Source of the DNA: Novipirellula artificiosorum
GTDB taxonomy: Bacteria > Planctomycetota > Planctomycetia > Pirellulales > Pirellulaceae
Length of the DNA stretch: 64,000 bases
Direction: 5' to 3'
Assembly: GCF_007860135.1 (NCBI RefSeq)
Contig: NZ_SJPV01000010.1
Coordinates: 174,005-238,004, forward strand
Part shown: piece after piece, positions 33,005-41,914 of the stretch
Position numbering within the stretch: the first letter of the stretch is position 1
Layout of the letters: the number at the start of each line of letters is the position of its first letter
Position numbers and translations under genes: made by a program
The notes under the pieces: model-generated
What the model saw: only the letters and a program-made list of their open reading frames with translations
Databases searched by the model: none
What the model was told of the DNA's origin: nothing

Positions 33005-35443
33005 ATGGGATTGACCTCCGCACTGACCACCGCACTGACTGGCCTTTCCGCTGCCGAAACACAGATCGACGTGATCGGCAACAACCTTGCGAACTCGCAA
33101 ACGGTTGGCTTCAAATCCTCGAATGCGATCTTCGCGACGCAGTTCTTGCAGACGTTGTCGCTCGGTGGAGGACCGACCGCAGACAATGGCGGCACGAATC
33201 CACGACAAATCGGACTGGGGGTTCAGGTTGCGGAAATCGCCGCCAACCACAACCAGGGCACGATTGAAATCAGTAGCAGTTCTTCGGATTTGGCCATTCA
33301 AGGTGATGGCTTTTTTATTGTCGAGGGTGCGTCGGGCGAACGACTGTACACGCGAAACGGTATCTTTAAACTCAACAGCAGCGCTGAGTTGGTCAATTCG
33401 ACCGGTCAGCGATTGTTGGGCTACGGCATCGATGATCAATTTCGCTTACAGGAATCGGACTTGGTTCCCTTGACGGTGCCGCTGGGAACCGAGAGTGTCG
33501 CCAAGGCGACGGAGAACGTCACCTTTGAAGGAGGGTTGACGCCCGAGGGCGAGATCGCGACGACAAGCCAAATTGTTCAAAGTGTGCGTCTAGGCAACGA
33601 TAAAGTCCCGCGTCCGGACGCATCGGGAGTTTTGATCGGCAGTGCACCGTTGTCGGATCATAACAACGTGACCGTGAACAGCACCGGTGTCGGAAGCTTG
33701 CCAGCAGGAGCCTACAAGTACCGTGTGGCGCTGGTCGATTCGAACGGAAATGAAGCGGCACCGAGCGGCACGATCAATGCAACAGTGGCTGCCAATGGAC
33801 GGATCGAATTGGGCAGTCTGCCGCTCGATCCCGATGGAGGCGACTACCCAACGGTGAACGTCTATCGCACGGGGCCCAACGGGAACGATTTCTTTCGTTT
33901 AGGTTCGGCAACGGCTGGTGGCACGTTTGTCGACGATGGAGCCACTCCGTTGTCGGGCAATGCACTCGATACCGATTTGCTGACCGGCAACTACACCTAC
34001 ATGATCACTTACCATAGCAATGGCGAGTCGGAGTCGCGTCCAAGTGTGCTGATTGGCCCGCAGAATATTGTTTCTGGGCGGATGTCCTTATCGGGATTTC
34101 CTACTCCGCCGATTCCCAATGTGGGTGACGGCTTTCCCAGCTACGACGAGATTCGCGTCTACCGGAACCTGTCGAACGACCAAAACAACTTCTTTCTTGT
34201 CGACACGGTCGCGCCCGGTGATACGTTTACGGATGGAAAGTCCGACGAAGAAATTGCGGACTTGACGGTCTCAGGCAACCAGTTGCTGGACTTGGATGGT
34301 CCGCAGGTCAACGCCAGCACCTTGCTGACCGATGTGCTCAAACGCGACGGTTTGACTTACCAGAAAGCATTTGAAATCGGCACACTCAGCTTCAGCGGCC
34401 GAAAAGGGGGCCGTGCGCTCGGCGACAAGGATTTTGAGATCACCGCGACCAGTACGATGCAAGATTTTATCGACTTCATCGAGGCATCGTCTGGAATTCA
34501 AACGGTTCAAGTCGATGGGCAGAATCCGATTCCTCCTTCAGAAAACCACTTGCCCGGCCAAACGGGTGTGATTTCACCGGGAGGATACATCCAAGACGGC
34601 GCGATCCGTTTTGTCAGCAATACGGGCGAAGCGAATGCCTTGGAAATCGATTTGTCGGCTTTTCGGATCAAGACAGCCACAGGCAACGTGACCACACCCA
34701 ATCTTGGCTTTGGCACCATTCAAGAAGCGGTGGGACAAAGTGCCGTCAGCGACTTTGTGGTTTATGATTCGTTGGGCGTTCCCATTAACGTTCGGATGAC
34801 CGCGACATTAGAAAGTCGTACGGATGAGCAAACGATTTACCGCTGGTATGCTGATAGCCCCGAAAACCAATCGGTCAGTGGAACCAACATTGCCGTGGGC
34901 ACCGGATTGATTCAATTCGATGGTAACGGCAACTTCATTGCCACGACCAACGATCAAGTTGCGATCAATCGAAACGGGATACCGAGTGTTTCACCACTGC
35001 AATTTACCGTCGATTTTGGTCGAGTTTCTGGTTTGGCGACCCAAGAAGCGTCGCTCGCGGCGACTCAGCAAGACGGCAGCGAGCCGGGGGTGCTCAACAG
35101 CTTTGTGGTGGGTGAAGATGGAACGATGCGTGGGGTTTTCAGCAATGGGATCTCTCGCGATCTCGGCAAGCTGCAACTCGCTCGGTTTGCCAATCCCGTT
35201 GGTTTGGAATCTCGTGGCTTGAACGTCTACGCTCAAGGCGTCAACACCGGTTTGCCCGTGTTAGGTGGGCCAGGTGAAAATGGGATCGGCAATGTGATTG
35301 GTGGTGCACTTGAGCTCAGCAACACCGACATTGGCAAGGACTTGATCGAGTTGGTGCTGGCCAGCACTCAGTACCGTGGGAACAGCCGCGTGATCACCAC
35401 CAGCCAGCAATTGCTCGACGAATTGTTGAACCTGCGGCGGTAA
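33005..35443 (+). CDS. flgE: Flagellar hook protein FlgE, enlarged
   Basis: An 812-residue hook protein, about twice the usual length. The N-terminal D0 region has ALTTALTGLSAAETQIDVIGNN and LANSQTVGFKSS; the C-terminal D0 has STQYRGNSRVITTSQQLLDELLNL. The extra length is mainly a central insert (about residues 215-420) with two Ig/fibronectin-like stretches: AGAYKYRVALVDSNG and the repeat-like TGNYTYMITYHSNGES, each followed by an N-V-Y-R or R-V-Y-R element. These probably form extra surface domains on the hook. ATG 33005 has AGGAT about 12 bases upstream; an upstream ATG at 32954 is out of context for a hook protein start. Confidence 0.92.
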   Translation: MGLTSALTTALTGLSAAETQIDVIGNNLANSQTVGFKSSNAIFATQFLQTLSLGGGPTADNGGTNPRQIGLGVQVAEIAANHNQGTIEISSSSSDLAIQGDGFFIVEGASGERLYTRNGIFKLNSSAELVNSTGQRLLGYGIDDQFRLQESDLVPLTVPLGTESVAKATENVTFEGGLTPEGEIATTSQIVQSVRLGNDKVPRPDASGVLIGSAPLSDHNNVTVNSTGVGSLPAGAYKYRVALVDSNGNEAAPSGTINATVAANGRIELGSLPLDPDGGDYPTVNVYRTGPNGNDFFRLGSATAGGTFVDDGATPLSGNALDTDLLTGNYTYMITYHSNGESESRPSVLIGPQNIVSGRMSLSGFPTPPIPNVGDGFPSYDEIRVYRNLSNDQNNFFLVDTVAPGDTFTDGKSDEEIADLTVSGNQLLDLDGPQVNASTLLTDVLKRDGLTYQKAFEIGTLSFSGRKGGRALGDKDFEITATSTMQDFIDFIEASSGIQTVQVDGQNPIPPSENHLPGQTGVISPGGYIQDGAIRFVSNTGEANALEIDLSAFRIKTATGNVTTPNLGFGTIQEAVGQSAVSDFVVYDSLGVPINVRMTATLESRTDEQTIYRWYADSPENQSVSGTNIAVGTGLIQFDGNGNFIATTNDQVAINRNGIPSVSPLQFTVDFGRVSGLATQEASLAATQQDGSEPGVLNSFVVGEDGTMRGVFSNGISRDLGKLQLARFANPVGLESRGLNVYAQGVNTGLPVLGGPGENGIGNVIGGALELSNTDIGKDLIELVLASTQYRGNSRVITTSQQLLDELLNLRR

Positions 35444-35557
35444 ACGGTCGGCCGGGCTTACCGCGTGGGGACTAGCCAAGACCGCTTGGAAAACCACAAT
35501 TGGGTGCGACGTTCTTGATTTCGTTTTTCTGCGTTCTCTGACCCCGCGATTCTCACC

Positions 35558-37072
35558 ATGGCCAAAGCTCCCAAAACTGCGATCCAACCCACCCGCGCCG
35601 AAGATTACCCGGAGTGGTACCAGCAGGTGATTCGGGCTGCGGATTTGGCCGAGAATTCGCCGGTTCGCGGTTGCATGGTGATCAAACCGTGGGGCTATCG
35701 ATTATGGGAAAACATGCAGCGTGCCTTGGACGACATGTTCAAGGCGACGGGGCACCAGAACGCCTACTTTCCGCTGTTCATCCCGATGAGTTTCCTGGAA
35801 AAGGAGGCCGAGCATGTTGAAGGGTTCGCTAAGGAATGCGCGGTGGTCACCCATCACCGCTTGGAGCCCGATCCCAATGGCGGACTTCGCCCGGCGGGAA
35901 AGTTGGAAGAACCGCTGATCGTTCGGCCAACCAGCGAAACCATCATTGGAGCGACGTATGCCAAGTGGGTGCAAAGCTATCGTGATCTACCGATCTTGAT
36001 CAACCAATGGGCCAACGTGGTCCGCTGGGAAATGCGCACGCGGATGTTTCTGCGAACCGCCGAGTTTCTCTGGCAGGAAGGGCATACGGTACACGCGACC
36101 AGCGCCGAAGCGATTGAAGAAACCGAGCGGATGATCGACGTTTATGCGGACTTCGCTGAAAACTGGATGGCGATGCCGGTGATTGTCGGTCGCAAAACAC
36201 CGGCTGAACGTTTTCCGGGGGCAGTGGAAACGTTGTCGATTGAAGCGATGATGCAGGATCGCAAAGCGCTTCAAGCGGGGACGAGCCATTTTCTGGGCCA
36301 AAATTTCTCGAAAGCTCAGGAAATTGTTTTTCAGGCCGAAAGCGGCGAACGCGAATACGCGTGGACGACCAGTTGGGGCGTATCGACTCGTTTAGTCGGT
36401 GCACTGATCATGTCGCACAGCGATGACGATGGATTCGTGCTGCCGCCTCGCTTGGCACCCGAGCAAGTGGTGATTTTGCCCATTTATCGCGATGACGCGC
36501 AGCGGGCGGAGGTCCTCGCTTCGGTGGAGTCCCTGCGCAAGGAGTTGACCGACCAGACCTATGCTGGCGTTCCGATTCGAGTGGAGGTCGATGATCGCGA
36601 CGTCCGTGGTGGAGAAAAGAAATGGCATCACGTCAAACGGGGTGTGCCGGTTCGCGTCGAGGTGGGCCCCAAAGACATCGAAAAAGGGTCGGTGTTTGTT
36701 GGGCGGCGTGATCAGCCCAAGAGTACCGGTATGTCGCGAAGTGAATTCGTCGGATCGATCGGCCGTTTATTGGCTGAGATGCAGCAAGGCTTGTTTGACC
36801 GAGCGTTAGCGCTGCGGCAATCCAACACCGTTGACATTGCCAGCGAACAGGCGTTCCGCGAATTCTTTACCCCCAAGAACGAAGATCAGCCGGAAATCCA
36901 CGGTGGTTTTGCGAATTGTTTCTTCGCCAGCGAAGAGCAACTCGATCCGCTGTTGAAGGAGTTGAAGGTCACGGTACGTTGTCTTCCGCGCGGTGGCGAA
37001 GAAGAAAGCGGAACTTGTTTCTTGACCGGTGAAACGACCAAGCAGAAAGCGATCTTCGCCAAAGCGTATTAG
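35558..37072 (+). CDS. proS: Prolyl-tRNA synthetase, archaeal/eukaryote-like type
   Basis: A 504-residue class II synthetase. Seen: motif 2 R-T-A-E-F-L-W-Q-E-G-H-T, the LIVRPTSETIIGATYAKW block, and motif 3 region TSWGVSTRLVGALIM. It lacks the large bacterial editing insertion and has the C-terminal zinc-like region (NCFFASEEQL, ending in KAIFAKAY) seen in the archaeal/eukaryote-like group. Planctomycetes commonly carry this type. It is a single gene, convergent with surE. Interestingly tRNA-Pro is also in the window. Confidence 0.95.
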   Translation: MAKAPKTAIQPTRAEDYPEWYQQVIRAADLAENSPVRGCMVIKPWGYRLWENMQRALDDMFKATGHQNAYFPLFIPMSFLEKEAEHVEGFAKECAVVTHHRLEPDPNGGLRPAGKLEEPLIVRPTSETIIGATYAKWVQSYRDLPILINQWANVVRWEMRTRMFLRTAEFLWQEGHTVHATSAEAIEETERMIDVYADFAENWMAMPVIVGRKTPAERFPGAVETLSIEAMMQDRKALQAGTSHFLGQNFSKAQEIVFQAESGEREYAWTTSWGVSTRLVGALIMSHSDDDGFVLPPRLAPEQVVILPIYRDDAQRAEVLASVESLRKELTDQTYAGVPIRVEVDDRDVRGGEKKWHHVKRGVPVRVEVGPKDIEKGSVFVGRRDQPKSTGMSRSEFVGSIGRLLAEMQQGLFDRALALRQSNTVDIASEQAFREFFTPKNEDQPEIHGGFANCFFASEEQLDPLLKELKVTVRCLPRGGEEESGTCFLTGETTKQKAIFAKAY

Positions 37073-37112
37073 TGCCTTTTTGACATTCTTCAAACGAATC
37101 TCGATCGGGCCG

Positions 37113-37874
37113 TCAGACCTCCAGCCCCCACTCGCTCATTGCATTGACCATCGACTGGTTCGTTAAATCAAAGTGAAGGGGCGAAAGCGTCACGTTTCCC
37201 AGCCTTAATTCGGTCACGTCGGTTCGTTCGGCCGGCGGCTTGGCGGGTTCAGACCAGATCGCCCAGTAGTAGGGACGGCCAGCGGGGTCCGCTCGCTTTT
37301 CATACAACCGCCCATATTGAGCCAACCCCATCGGCACGATCGACAATTTGGCTGGTGAAACCGTCGCGGCGGTGGGGACGTTCAGGTTAAACAGTTTTCC
37401 TTTTGAAGCGGGGTTTTTTATCAAACCGCCGATGACGTTGCGTGCGATCACCGCCGCGGATTGGTAGTCGGCATCGGGATCGTACTCAAGTGATACCGCC
37501 ACGCTGGTGACGCCGAAAAACGCCCCTTCGATCGCAGCGGCAACGGTTCCGCTGTACAGGACGTTGATGCCGGCGTTGAGGCCGCTGTTGATCCCGCTGA
37601 CGACCAAATCGACTGGATTGTCTTGCAACAGTTCGCCGATCGCCAGCTTCACCGAATCGGCTGGGGAACCTGCCACCGCCCAGGCCCAATGGCGTCCGTC
37701 ACGGCGGATCGATTTACAGGTCAAGGGTGACAAATAGGTGATCGAATGGCCAACACCACTTTGTTCTGTCGCGGGGGCCACCACAATGACTTCGCCAAGA
37801 TGACGCAGTTGTTGCTCGAGAGCGGCGAGCCCCGGAGCAAAAACGCCATCATCGTTGGTTAGCAGAATTCTCAT
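37113..37874 (-). CDS. surE: 5'/3'-nucleotidase SurE
   Basis: A 253-residue metal-dependent nucleotidase and survival protein that removes phosphate from nucleoside monophosphates. Signatures: MRILLTNDDGVFAPGL (metal-binding Asp-Asp), VAPATEQSGVGHSIT, VAGSPADSVKLAI and DLVVSGINSGLNAGINVLYSGTVAAA (the conserved SG-N). Length is normal. It is divergent from guaA, 215 bases apart. Confidence 0.95.
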   Translation of the reverse strand: MRILLTNDDGVFAPGLAALEQQLRHLGEVIVVAPATEQSGVGHSITYLSPLTCKSIRRDGRHWAWAVAGSPADSVKLAIGELLQDNPVDLVVSGINSGLNAGINVLYSGTVAAAIEGAFFGVTSVAVSLEYDPDADYQSAAVIARNVIGGLIKNPASKGKLFNLNVPTAATVSPAKLSIVPMGLAQYGRLYEKRADPAGRPYYWAIWSEPAKPPAERTDVTELRLGNVTLSPLHFDLTNQSMVNAMSEWGLEV

Positions 37875-38089
37875 CTTGATTGCACTTTCCGACGTTAGGG
37901 AACCGGTTTGTAGGAGGTTCGGACCCGATTTCAGACACGTTCTTGGATCACAACCCCTTGGGTATCAATCTGTCATTTTCTACACTTCACGATTCAATCC
38001 TGCGACACCACTGTTCTTTTCCGCTCGTTTGACAAATCCATCGGAAGATGGACCGGCGGACGAGAGCGGCAATAACCCAACAGTCGGCC

Positions 38090-39658
38090 ATGGCAGATCC
38101 AATAGCACCCGAAAACCTTACCGCCCAGCGAATCGTTGTCCTCGATTTCGGATCGCAATACGCCCAACTGATCGCTCGGCGGGTACGAGAGCAAAACGTT
38201 TATTGCCAAATCCTTCGGCATGACTTGCCGGCCGAGCGGATTGCGGAACTTGCCCCCAAAGGGATTATCCTTTCCGGTGGCCCGTCGAGCGTCTACGTCC
38301 AGGATGCCCCACGATGCGACCCCGAGTTGTTCAACCTTGGCGTTCCCGTTTTGGGGATTTGCTACGGGATGCAACTGGCCTGCGAAGCACTCGGCGGGAA
38401 GGTCGACCATACCCCGAGCCGCGAATATGGTCCAGCAAAATGCACGGTTCACGATGACTCGCTCCTGTTCCGCGGTTTGCCTGAGCAGATTGACGTGTGG
38501 ATGAGTCACGGCGATCAAGTGTCGGCGATCTCGGACGTTTTCAAACCGCTCGCGGAAACCAACACCTGCCCTTACGCCGCGATCGCTCATCGCGAGTTGC
38601 CCATTTACGGCATGCAGTTTCACCCCGAAGTCACTCACACGCCGCTAGGCGGCCAAATTCTTCGCAATTTCGTGTTGGATGTCTGTGGCTGCGAAGGGAC
38701 CTGGCAACTCGGTGACTTTGCCCAAGCGGCGATTGAACAGATTCGCTCCCTTGTGGGTGACGCTCGCGTGATTTGTGGACTCAGTGGCGGGGTCGACTCC
38801 TCGGTGGTCGCGGCACTGCTGTACAAAGCGATCGGTCCTCAATTGTCGTGCATCTTGGTCGACAACGGGCTGCTGCGCAAAGACGAGCAGGTGATGGTGA
38901 TTCAAGAGTTCACCAAGCATTTCAAGACCGATCTTCACGTGGTCGAAGCAGAAGACCGTTTCATGGAGACGCTTGAAGGGATCAGTGAACCGCAAGAAAA
39001 ACGCCGCCGAATCGGCCACGCGTTCATTGAGTGCTTCAAAGAGGAAGCGGTCAAGATCAAGGATGCCCATTTCCTGGCGCAAGGCACACTGTACCCCGAC
39101 GTGATCGAAAGTGGCGCTGATCTTGATGGGCCAGCCGCAACCATCAAGTTGCACCATAACGTCGGTGGATTGCCGGAGGAGCTTGGCTTTGAACTGATTG
39201 AACCGCTGCGAGATCTATTCAAGGATGAAGTTCGCCGGCTTGGCCTCGAACTCGGGCTACCCGAATCCCTCGTGTGGAGGCATCCCTTCCCGGGGCCGGG
39301 TTTGGCGGTCCGTTGCCTTGGCGAAGTGACGCGAGAAAAATTGAAGGTCCTCCGCGAAGCGGATTCGATCGTGGTGAATGAGATCAAGGCAGCCGGATTG
39401 TACCGTGAAACGAGTCAATCGTTTGCCGTTTTGCTGCCGGTGCAAAGCGTCGGTGTGATGGGGGATGCCCGAACGTATGACAATGCCGTCGCGATCCGTA
39501 GTGTGAAGACCGATGACTTCATGACTGCCGATTGGAGCCGCTTGCCGTACGATTTGCTGGCCCGCATCAGCACGCGAATCATCAACGAAGTCGCCGGAAT
39601 CAACCGCGTCTGTTACGACATCAGCAGCAAGCCCCCCGCAACGATCGAATGGGAATAG
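38090..39658 (+). CDS. guaA: GMP synthase (glutamine-hydrolysing)
   Basis: A 522-residue enzyme that converts XMP to GMP with glutamine and ATP. Class I glutaminase domain: ILSGGPSSV, GICYGMQLAC with the nucleophile Cys, and GMQFHPEVTHT with the catalytic His/Glu. ATP-pyrophosphatase domain: CGLSGGVDSSVVAAL. C-terminal dimer domain ends NEVAGINRVCYDISSKPPATIEWE, typical of GuaA. ATG 38090 is preferred to one at 38048, as it gives the family-like length. It is 215 bases from the divergent surE. Confidence 0.96.
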   Translation: MADPIAPENLTAQRIVVLDFGSQYAQLIARRVREQNVYCQILRHDLPAERIAELAPKGIILSGGPSSVYVQDAPRCDPELFNLGVPVLGICYGMQLACEALGGKVDHTPSREYGPAKCTVHDDSLLFRGLPEQIDVWMSHGDQVSAISDVFKPLAETNTCPYAAIAHRELPIYGMQFHPEVTHTPLGGQILRNFVLDVCGCEGTWQLGDFAQAAIEQIRSLVGDARVICGLSGGVDSSVVAALLYKAIGPQLSCILVDNGLLRKDEQVMVIQEFTKHFKTDLHVVEAEDRFMETLEGISEPQEKRRRIGHAFIECFKEEAVKIKDAHFLAQGTLYPDVIESGADLDGPAATIKLHHNVGGLPEELGFELIEPLRDLFKDEVRRLGLELGLPESLVWRHPFPGPGLAVRCLGEVTREKLKVLREADSIVVNEIKAAGLYRETSQSFAVLLPVQSVGVMGDARTYDNAVAIRSVKTDDFMTADWSRLPYDLLARISTRIINEVAGINRVCYDISSKPPATIEWE

Positions 39659-39776
39659 CAGCTCCCGCGAACCGTTGACCGTGAGCAGCAAGTAAGACTT
39701 CTGTTTAGCGGTCGATTGTGACTTAGGAGCTCCCTTCGATTTTTTACGATGAACTGAACCCTGAAACCTGAACTCT

Positions 39777-41453
39777 ATGTCTCGACAATACATTTACCAA
39801 GTTGAAAACCTGACCAAAAAGCATGGCGCGAAAGTCGTTCTTGATGATGTTTGGTTGGCTTTTTATCCCGGCGCGAAGATCGGTGTGCTCGGGCCCAATG
39901 GCGCGGGGAAATCGACGCTGCTGCGGATCATGGCGGGGATGGACACGGAGTTCGACGGTACCGCTCGGCTGACCAGCGGGTTTACCGTTGGCTACCTGGA
40001 ACAAGAACCGCCGCTCGATCCGAACAAGACCGTCTTTGAGAATGTTCAAGAGGCGGTTGCCGAACGCCGCCAGATCATCGATCGCTACAACGAAATCAGC
40101 ATGATGCTTGGCGATGTTACCGACGACAAGCAGATGACGAAGCTGTGCGACGAGATGGCGAAGTTACAAGATGTCATCGACGCCGCCAACTTGTGGGAAC
40201 TGGATCGCCAAGTCGAAGTTTCGATGGCGGTGATGAACCTGCCGCCTGCGGACGCCGACGTGACCAAGCTTTCTGGGGGGGAACGCCGTCGCGTGGCGCT
40301 TTGCCAATTGCTGATTCGCCAGCCCGACTTGCTCTTGCTCGATGAACCGACGAACCATCTGGACGCCGAATCGGTGTCTTGGCTCGAACAGCACCTTGCG
40401 CGATATGCCGGGACCGTCGTCGCGGTGACCCACGATCGATACTTCCTTGATAACGTCGCTCAATGGATTCTGGAAATCGATCGCGGTCGCGGTATCCCGC
40501 TCGAAGGCAACTACACGGCCTGGTTGGAAGCTCGCCACAAACGGATGGCGATCGAACAGCGGCAAGCGAAGGCTCGCGAAAAGACCTTGGCGAGAGAGTT
40601 GGAATGGATCCGAATGAGTCCAAAGGCACGGCAGGCAAAAAGCAAGGCGCGTATCAAATCGTATGAAGAAATGTCGGCTCAGTCGTTTGAGGATCGACCG
40701 GACGAATTGGAAATCCAAATTCCGTCAGGCCGGCATCTCGGCGATTTGGTCATTGAAGGCAAGAACATTCACAAGGCTTATGGCGACAACGTGTTAATGG
40801 ACGATTTGTCGTTCCGTTTGCCGGCCGGAGGCATTGTCGGTGTGATCGGCCCCAATGGTGCAGGCAAGACGACCTTGTTTCGCATGATCACCGGGCAAGA
40901 AAAGCCCGATAGCGGCGTGATCCGCGTTGGGGACACCGTCGATCTCGGCTATGTCGACCAAAGTCGCGATTCGCTCACTGCCGAAAATAGCGTCTTCCAG
41001 GAAATCAGTGGCGGTCACGACACGATCGTGATGGGGGGACGTAATATCGCGGCTCGAGCTTACGTCGCAAGGTTCAATTTTAAAGGGCCGGACCAAGAGA
41101 AGAAAGTTGGCAATTTGTCCGGGGGAGAACGCAATCGCGTTCACTTGGCAAAACTACTGCGTCAAGGCTGCAACGTCTTGTTGCTTGACGAACCGACGAA
41201 CGACCTCGATGTCGATACGCTGCGAGCACTGGAAGAGGCAATCGCCAACTTTGCCGGCTGTGTCGTTGTCACCAGCCATGACCGCTGGTTCCTCGATCGG
41301 CTCGCAACGCATATCCTAGCGTTCGAAGGTGATGGAAAGTTGGTGTGGTGCGAAGGGAACTTCGATACCTACGACCGTAACCTTCGCGAACGCATGGGCG
41401 ATGATCCTGACGAGGCGAAACGCACGCGTTACAAGAGCATTCATGCCAGTTAG
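39777..41453 (+). CDS. ettA: ABC-F ATPase, EttA-like translational throttle
   Basis: A 558-residue soluble protein with two ATP-binding cassettes and no membrane part, the size and layout of EttA, which binds the ribosomal E site and gates entry into elongation by energy status. Cassette 1: GPNGAGKSTLL (Walker A), LSGGERRRVAL (signature), LLLLDEPTNHLD. Cassette 2: GPNGAGKTTLF, LSGGERNRVHL, VLLLDEPTNDLD. The inter-domain linker is basic. ATG 39777 starts MSRQYIYQVENLTKKHG. The Lys-rich gene starts 40 bases after. Confidence 0.93.
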   Translation: MSRQYIYQVENLTKKHGAKVVLDDVWLAFYPGAKIGVLGPNGAGKSTLLRIMAGMDTEFDGTARLTSGFTVGYLEQEPPLDPNKTVFENVQEAVAERRQIIDRYNEISMMLGDVTDDKQMTKLCDEMAKLQDVIDAANLWELDRQVEVSMAVMNLPPADADVTKLSGGERRRVALCQLLIRQPDLLLLDEPTNHLDAESVSWLEQHLARYAGTVVAVTHDRYFLDNVAQWILEIDRGRGIPLEGNYTAWLEARHKRMAIEQRQAKAREKTLARELEWIRMSPKARQAKSKARIKSYEEMSAQSFEDRPDELEIQIPSGRHLGDLVIEGKNIHKAYGDNVLMDDLSFRLPAGGIVGVIGPNGAGKTTLFRMITGQEKPDSGVIRVGDTVDLGYVDQSRDSLTAENSVFQEISGGHDTIVMGGRNIAARAYVARFNFKGPDQEKKVGNLSGGERNRVHLAKLLRQGCNVLLLDEPTNDLDVDTLRALEEAIANFAGCVVVTSHDRWFLDRLATHILAFEGDGKLVWCEGNFDTYDRNLRERMGDDPDEAKRTRYKSIHAS

Positions 41454-41493
41454 GCGTGTTCTCCATCCAACAAGCATTGAAAAGGAACGAATC

Positions 41494-41802
41494 ATGACGA
41501 TTTTACGAACAGGAACCAACCAGAATTACTCGGAAGGTTGGGATGCAATCTTTGGCGGCAAGAAGAAGGCAACGAAGAAGGCGACGGCAAAAGCCAAGTC
41601 CGCGACGAAGTCCGTGAAAAAGGTGACCAAGAAGAAGGTGACCAAGAAGCAGGCCGCAACGGCGGCGGCAAAGACGAAACCCAAGGCTGCGAAGAAAGCA
41701 ACCGCGAAAAAGGCGACCAAGACCGTAGCCAAGCAGAAAGTAACGAAGAAGAAAGTAACGAAGAAGAAAGCGACCAAGAAGAAAGTGACGAAGAAGCGAT
41801 AG
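41494..41802 (+). CDS. Lys-rich histone-H1-like protein
   Basis: A 102-residue very basic protein. The first 22 residues (MTILRTGTNQNYSEGWDAIF, then GG) look like a conserved planctomycete N-terminus; the rest is a low-complexity run of T-K-K, A-K-K and V-T-K-K-K units ending KKVTKKR. AAGGAA lies 8 bases before the ATG at 41494. DNA binding and nucleoid compaction, as in histone H1 or chlamydial Hc1-like proteins, is inferred. The start is well supported because the upstream in-frame stretch overlaps ettA. Confidence 0.8.
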   Translation: MTILRTGTNQNYSEGWDAIFGGKKKATKKATAKAKSATKSVKKVTKKKVTKKQAATAAAKTKPKAAKKATAKKATKTVAKQKVTKKKVTKKKATKKKVTKKR

Positions 41803-41914
41803 ATCGAGCACCGTTCGTTGAACGGTCGTTGGGACTGTGTCCCGTTCGACACGACGGTTGCCGTGATCTTTCCCGTTCCCTTGACCCCTCCTACAAACTT
41901 CCCTTCCCACTGCA

